Of a DNA stretch of 64,000 nucleotides, positions 59,368 through 64,000 are shown piece after piece. The DNA is taken from contig CABUUO010000001.1 of assembly GCA_902494875.1 (NCBI GenBank), positions 259,671 to 323,670 of the forward strand. Reading direction: 5' to 3'. The notes under the pieces are model-generated. The model saw nothing but the letters and a program-made list of their open reading frames with translations. It was not told the origin of the DNA and searched no databases. Source of the stretch: an uncultured Pseudomonadota bacterium (GTDB taxonomy: Bacteria > Pseudomonadota > Alphaproteobacteria > RF32 > CAG-239). Made by a program: the position numbers and the translations under genes. How positions within the stretch are numbered: the first letter of the stretch is position 1; every line of letters starts with the position of its first letter.

Positions 59368-62070
59368 CTATTTGTTATCCTGTAAGGCTTTCAACTCATA
59401 GAGTTTGGCCAGGGCTTCCTTAGGGCTCATATCATCGGGATTGACGTTCCGCAGAGCCTGTACCAGCGGCGAGAGTTCTTCCTGTTCTTCTTTTTCTTCA
59501 ATTTTTTTCTGAACCGAGGCAAAAAGCGGCAGATCGTCTATCATCTTGGTTATATAAGTGCTTTTGTCGCTGTGCTCAAGCGAATCAAGCACCTGTTCGG
59601 CCCGTTTGACCACCAGTTTCGGCAGCCCCGCCAGCTTGGCGACGTGAATGCCGTAAGAACGGTCAGCGGCACCGTCAATAACTTCATGCAGAAAAACAAC
59701 TTCGCCTTTAAACTCTTTAATTTTCATACAATGCAGCGACATATGCGGCAGTTTATCATTCAGGAGCGTCAACTCGTGATAGTGGGTGGCGAACAAGGCC
59801 CGGCAACGGTTGACGTCGTGCAGATGCTCAACCACAGCCCAGGCAATGGACAAACCGTCATAAGTTGCGGTTCCGCGGCCGATTTCATCCAGAATGACAA
59901 AAGAACGCTCGTCAGCCTGATTTAAAATGCTGGCGGTTTCGACCATTTCCACCATAAAGGTTGAGCGCCCCCTGGCCAAATCATCGGAAGCGCCGACGCG
60001 GGAAAATATTTTGTTGATGACGCCGATCCGAGCCGAGCGCGCGGGAACAAAGCATCCCATCTGCGCCATAATCGCGATAATGGCATTCTGCCGCAGAAAC
60101 GTAGACTTACCTGCCATGTTGGGACCGGTCAGCAGCCAGATTTTGCCGCCGTCTTCGTCAAGCACGCAGTCGTTGCCGACAAAAGCGCCGCCGTGTTCTT
60201 TGCCGATAGACGCCTCAACGACCGGATGGCGCCCTTCCCTGACCTCAAACACCAGGCTCTCGTCAACAACCGGACGGCAATAGTTCCGTTCCAAAGACAA
60301 ATCGGCCAGCGCCGCGGCCACGTCCAGTTCGGCCAAGGCCTTGGCCGTATGCGAGATGTCGTCCGAAAGGCGGATAACGTCGTCGACCATTTGGTTGAAC
60401 AGCTCTATCTCCATTGCCAGCGCCTTGTCTTCGGCACCGCGGATTTTGTTTTCCAGTTCGGTCAGCTCCACGGTGGTAAAACGAATGGCGTTCAACACCG
60501 ACTGACGGTGGATAAAGGTTTTGTTCTCCAGCATCTCGGCGGCAAATTTGGAAGGCGTTTCGATAAAATAGCCGATAACGTTGTTATATTTTATCTTCAG
60601 CTGAGAAATGCCGGTATCGGCGGCATAGCGCGCCTGCATATCTGCCAGCATTTTGTGGCTGTCGTTCTTGATGTGTTTAATTTCATCCAGTGGCGGATAA
60701 TATCCCGGACGGATAAAACCGCCGTCCCGCGCCAGCAAAGGCAGATCATCGTCCAGCGCCTTGTTCAGCGTATCGACCAAATCGCCGTGGTATCCGAGCC
60801 GGCCGATGACGTCGGCAACCGCCGAGGGCATCTCTTTTATCATCTGCGCATCCTGCTGTTTGGAAAAAGAAGCCAGCAGATTTTTGATTTTGGGAACAAC
60901 GTCCAGCCCCTGAGCAATATTAGCCAAATCGCGCGGACCGCCGCGACCGAGGGAAACGCGGGAAACGGCGCGCTCAATGTCGGGACAGGCTTTCAGCAGG
61001 CTGCGAAACTCTTCGCGAACCGAATTGTTTTCCATAAAAAACTCAATGATGTCCAGACGTTCGTTGATTTCGGCAATGTCCAGCAGAGGATTGGCCACAC
61101 GGTTATGCAGCAGGCGGCCGCCGGCACCGGTAACGGTGCGGTCGATGACACCCAACAGGCAGGCGTTCTTGTCACCGGTAAGACTTTCGGTCAGTTCCAG
61201 CGAACGGCGGGTGGCGCCGTCTATCTCAATTACCTTGTTTTCAAAGAGTTTAACCGGCTTCTCAATTCTTGGAATGCGCCCTTTTTGCGTATTTTCAATA
61301 TAGTCAAGCAAAATGCCCGCGGCAATGATTTCAGGTTTGGAAAAAGCGCCGAACACTTCCAGAGACCGAACCTCGTAAACGTCCTGCAAACGCTTTTGCG
61401 CGTTTTCAAAATTAAAACGCGCCTGCGGCAGCACGCTTAACTGCTCGCGGTAATCATTTAACACTCCGAAAATGCGCGGGTTTTGCAGATAGCCGTCCGC
61501 AACCAGAATTTCCACCGGATTAAGGCGCGCCAGCATCGTGCTTAAAATGACGGCCTCGTTTTTGTCTTTCAGGCTGACATCCTGCGTATAAAAATCGCCG
61601 GTAGAAACATCTACCCAGGCTGCGCCCAAGACATCGCCGCTGCGGGCCAGCCCCAGCAGAAAATTGTTTTTCTTGGAATCCAGCAGATGATCTTCCGTCA
61701 GGGTTCCGGCCGTCACCAGACGGATGACGTCTCTTTTGACTACCGACTTGGCGCCCCTTTTCTTGGCTTCTTTCGGATCTTCCATTTGTTCGCAAATGGC
61801 AACCTTATACCCCTGGCGTATGAGCTTGGCCAGATAGCTTTCATAAGCGTGAAAAGGCACGCCGCACATCGGAATATCCACATTCTCATGCTTGCCCCTT
61901 TTGGTCAGGGCAATATCCAACGCCTTGGAAGCAATTACCGCATCTTCAAAAAACAGTTCATAAAAATCGCCCATGCGGTAAAACAACAGGTAATCCTTAT
62001 GAGCATTTTTAATTGCGAAATACTGCGCCATCATCGGCGTAATTGCAGCTGATTTATTTTCATCCGTCAT
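59368..62070 (-). CDS. mutS: DNA mismatch repair protein MutS
   Basis: 900 aa. Mismatch recognition ATPase. N-terminal mismatch domain ITPMMAQYFAIK, DYLLFYRMGDFYELFFEDA (the F-x-E region), GVPFHAYESYL. The C-terminal ATPase has LLTGPNMAGKSTFLRQNA, DEIGRGTATYDGLSIAWA and ATHYHELTLL. ATG 62070 is used; a TTG at 62127 would add 19 residues without a ribosome binding site. Monocistronic and divergent from the histidine kinase gene. Confidence 0.97.
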   Translation of the reverse strand: MTDENKSAAITPMMAQYFAIKNAHKDYLLFYRMGDFYELFFEDAVIASKALDIALTKRGKHENVDIPMCGVPFHAYESYLAKLIRQGYKVAICEQMEDPKEAKKRGAKSVVKRDVIRLVTAGTLTEDHLLDSKKNNFLLGLARSGDVLGAAWVDVSTGDFYTQDVSLKDKNEAVILSTMLARLNPVEILVADGYLQNPRIFGVLNDYREQLSVLPQARFNFENAQKRLQDVYEVRSLEVFGAFSKPEIIAAGILLDYIENTQKGRIPRIEKPVKLFENKVIEIDGATRRSLELTESLTGDKNACLLGVIDRTVTGAGGRLLHNRVANPLLDIAEINERLDIIEFFMENNSVREEFRSLLKACPDIERAVSRVSLGRGGPRDLANIAQGLDVVPKIKNLLASFSKQQDAQMIKEMPSAVADVIGRLGYHGDLVDTLNKALDDDLPLLARDGGFIRPGYYPPLDEIKHIKNDSHKMLADMQARYAADTGISQLKIKYNNVIGYFIETPSKFAAEMLENKTFIHRQSVLNAIRFTTVELTELENKIRGAEDKALAMEIELFNQMVDDVIRLSDDISHTAKALAELDVAAALADLSLERNYCRPVVDESLVFEVREGRHPVVEASIGKEHGGAFVGNDCVLDEDGGKIWLLTGPNMAGKSTFLRQNAIIAIMAQMGCFVPARSARIGVINKIFSRVGASDDLARGRSTFMVEMVETASILNQADERSFVILDEIGRGTATYDGLSIAWAVVEHLHDVNRCRALFATHYHELTLLNDKLPHMSLHCMKIKEFKGEVVFLHEVIDGAADRSYGIHVAKLAGLPKLVVKRAEQVLDSLEHSDKSTYITKMIDDLPLFASVQKKIEEKEEQEELSPLVQALRNVNPDDMSPKEALAKLYELKALQDNK

Positions 62071-62163
62071 TATTTTATCTAAAAAATTTATTAAATTTAA
62101 ACTTGTTTCATCATAGTATGTTTGCAAGGATAGTCTAGTGTTTTTTACAACTTATGGGACAAG

Positions 62164-63588
62164 ATGATGTTTAAGTACGGGCGTAATTTGCTAAATATCG
62201 AAAAAGACTCAAAATTTGCGCAGCGGATTGTTTTTTTATCAATTCCGACAGCCCTGGTCTTCATTCTGCTGGTTGCAATTCAACTGATGACGCCGATTAT
62301 GGCCATTGTTTCCTATGCCTCGATCATCGTGTTTAACATTCTGCTTTTGTTTCCGATGACTTTTGAAATGCAGCAGCTCAAAAACTACATTTCCACCCTG
62401 GCCAGCGGCGAAAATTTTGACGAAAAAGCAATGTCCCTCTCGGAAAAAGACACCAAGGAAATCGTCAGCGCGGTTAATGCCATGCACAGTTTCTGGGCGC
62501 ATAAAACCGACGTTTTGGAGGCACAGACCATTTCCGATACCGCGGTTTTGGATTCTCTTCCTGACCCGATTATGATGATTGACCGCGCCGGCAACATTCT
62601 GGGCGCCAACCTTTCCGCCCGAACCCTTTTCGGCAAAAACATCACTGATAAAAACATTGAAAAAATCTTTGATTCCAACAACTTTATTGAAGCGGTTTCA
62701 AAAGTTCTGAAAAAGAAAAGCCCTTCTGAAAACCTGATTTTCTACGTTCGCAAACCCGTGGCGCAGAAGCTTTACGCTCATATCAAGCAACTGCCCTGGC
62801 TTTCCAAAGGGCGCGCCGTGGCCGTCATATCCATTTATGATTTGACCAAGGCCATGAAAATCGAAAAAATGCAATCGGATTTCGTGGCCAACGCCAGCCA
62901 CGAGCTCAGAACCCCGCTGGCGATTATTTCCGGTTTTATCGAAACGCTGCAAACCTCGGCTCGCGACGATGAGCAGGCTCGCGACAACTTTCTGAAAATA
63001 ATGAAGGAACAGGCTGAATATATGTCAGCTCTGATTGAAAACCTGTTGTCGCTGTCCAAAATCGAGCTGAACCAAGATCAAAAACCGGAAGGGAAAGCCA
63101 ATATCGCCAAGCTTGCCACCGAAGTTCAGGAAGCGCTGACTATAAAGGCCTCCGGGAGGGAAATGGCGGTCAAAATCCGTCAGGAAAGCGACATTCCCGA
63201 AATTACGGCCGACGCGCATCAGGTAAAACAGGTTATTCAGAACCTGACCGACAATGCGCTCAAATACGGCGTAAGCAAAACCGACGTGACAATTACGATC
63301 TATAAGGTGGACAACATTCCTCCGTCCAAAAGCTATAAAGTTGCGGAAGGCGCTGCCGTTGCCATCGCCATTAACAATAAGGGGCCTAAGATAAGCCCCG
63401 AAAATCTGGCGCGCCTGACCGAAAGATTTTTTCGCCTGCAGGAACACAAGGATCTTAACATAAAAGGAACCGGACTGGGATTATCCATTGCCAAACACAT
63501 TATTCTGCGCCATAGGGGAAATTTGACCGTCACCTCAACTTCTTACAACGGGACGACATTTACCATTTATCTTCCGCTGGAACAATAG
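62164..63588 (+). CDS. PAS-containing sensor histidine kinase, PhoR-like
   Basis: 474 aa. Two N-terminal membrane helices (about 25-65), a PAS domain (about 125-225; LDSLPDPIMMIDRAGNIL), HisKA with the phosphoacceptor His in FVANASHELRTPLAIISGF, and HATPase_c (IQNLTDNALKYGV, the N box; GTGLGLSIAKHI, the G box). The layout and H-box sequence resemble PhoR of the phosphate regulon. No response-regulator or phoU/pst gene follows in the window, so the signal is unproven. Confidence 0.9.
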   Translation: MMFKYGRNLLNIEKDSKFAQRIVFLSIPTALVFILLVAIQLMTPIMAIVSYASIIVFNILLLFPMTFEMQQLKNYISTLASGENFDEKAMSLSEKDTKEIVSAVNAMHSFWAHKTDVLEAQTISDTAVLDSLPDPIMMIDRAGNILGANLSARTLFGKNITDKNIEKIFDSNNFIEAVSKVLKKKSPSENLIFYVRKPVAQKLYAHIKQLPWLSKGRAVAVISIYDLTKAMKIEKMQSDFVANASHELRTPLAIISGFIETLQTSARDDEQARDNFLKIMKEQAEYMSALIENLLSLSKIELNQDQKPEGKANIAKLATEVQEALTIKASGREMAVKIRQESDIPEITADAHQVKQVIQNLTDNALKYGVSKTDVTITIYKVDNIPPSKSYKVAEGAAVAIAINNKGPKISPENLARLTERFFRLQEHKDLNIKGTGLGLSIAKHIILRHRGNLTVTSTSYNGTTFTIYLPLEQ

Positions 63589-63698
63589 AGTTTTTTTCCG
63601 CTCTTAAGCAAGCTCCTCTTCGTTTTTTTGTTGATTCAAGGGGCAAAATATAGTATCATTTATAGTGGAGTTATTATTTTTAGAGTGGGGAAAATATT

Positions 63699-64000
63699 AT
63701 GTTTAGGCATAACAGTATGTTAGTGTTTTCGACACTGCTGTTTTCTTTATGCAGCGCCGGAAACGAACTTTCGGCAAAAGAAAATTTCAATTCGGAATTG
63801 TTTTTGTCGAAAGCCGAATCGTTATCAACTTCAGTCAATTCCTTTCAGCTGGCAAAAGCGACCTTCCTGCCCGATACCAAAGACGACCTCGGCTTCTCCG
63901 GACGCGATGCCGCCAGCAGCGGCTATGGTCAGGGCGACGTCTGTAAAGACTATCCGCTGTCTCAATGTCCCGCTAACGGCACATGTTCTTCCTGTGTTAC
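63699..64000 (+). CDS. Secreted Cys-containing protein (partial, 3' end outside window)
   Basis: An open frame from ATG 63699 (GTGGGGA upstream) runs to the window edge, 100 codons. Signal-peptide-like MLVFSTLLFSLCSAGNELSA, then a Ser/Leu-rich stretch and a Cys-rich segment with the pattern GDVCKDYPLSQCPANGTCSS. Function not recognised. The cysteine spacing suggests a small disulfide-bonded extracellular or periplasmic module, possibly repeated further on. Confidence 0.7.
   Translation, partial: MFRHNSMLVFSTLLFSLCSAGNELSAKENFNSELFLSKAESLSTSVNSFQLAKATFLPDTKDDLGFSGRDAASSGYGQGDVCKDYPLSQCPANGTCSSCV

Noticed and set aside
60193..61440. 415-codon plus-strand frame opposite mutS
   Set aside because: Shadow of the MutS codon pattern; the minus strand carries the complete MutS motifs.

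Overview
The window looks like a chromosomal segment of an alphaproteobacterium, most likely an uncultured, anaerobic, gut-type lineage. This is inferred from gene order and gene content; no search was run. The alphaproteobacterial signs are an F1-only ATP synthase operon (atpHAGDC, no F0 genes) next to priA, a dgt / SPOR protein / nagZ / TatA-like run, rplM-rpsI, and an MtnX-like HAD phosphatase. An oxygen-sensitive glycyl radical enzyme with its activase, and a two-subunit CoA transferase, point to anaerobic life. No rRNA, tRNA, CRISPR array, transposase or phage gene was seen.

Layout. 1-5.2 kb: divergent repair helicases mfd (cut by the window edge) and recG. 5.4-11.4 kb: unrecognised minus-strand proteins around a plus-strand DEAD-box RNA helicase with a structured 5' leader. 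One of them is a predicted beta-solenoid. 11.4-14.0 kb: minus-strand module of HAD phosphatase, sn-glycerol-1-phosphate dehydrogenase and a WaaE-like glycosyltransferase. 14.1-17.8 kb: a CNNM/CBS membrane protein, a DUF3175 protein, Hsp20, and a membrane-anchored protein with a possible cysteine-peptidase-like domain. 18.0-29.4 kb: surface polysaccharide locus with UDP-galactopyranose mutase, a GlfT2-like galactofuranosyltransferase, a ferredoxin/FrhB-polysaccharide pyruvyltransferase fusion, a radical-SAM activase, a glycyl radical enzyme and three more glycosyltransferases. 29.5-42.6 kb: housekeeping genes atpHAGDC, priA, xerC, rpmG, an S41 peptidase, rnr and xthA. 42.6-49.2 kb: dgt, SPOR protein, site-2 protease, nagZ, TatA-like protein, a hypothetical protein and a molybdopterin-binding/nucleotidyltransferase fusion. 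49.6-53.2 kb: a large autotransporter behind a folded leader that ends in an intrinsic terminator. 53.3-58.0 kb: a helical-repeat protein, a secreted HExxH protein, a CoA transferase pair with a guanine-deaminase-like enzyme, and an AT-rich pair of small genes. 58.2-64.0 kb: rpsI-rplM, mutS, a PhoR-like kinase and the start of a secreted Cys-containing protein.

The strongest candidates for undescribed biology are two. First, a glycyl radical enzyme with a Cys-x-Glu active-site motif sits with its activase inside a galactofuranose polysaccharide operon, where radical chemistry on a sugar or its substituent would be unusual. Second, the roughly 175-nt leader of the autotransporter has riboswitch-like architecture: a multi-branched fold, a candidate antiterminator pairing and an intrinsic terminator before the ribosome binding site. 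A dispersed composite palindromic repeat occurs four times between genes.
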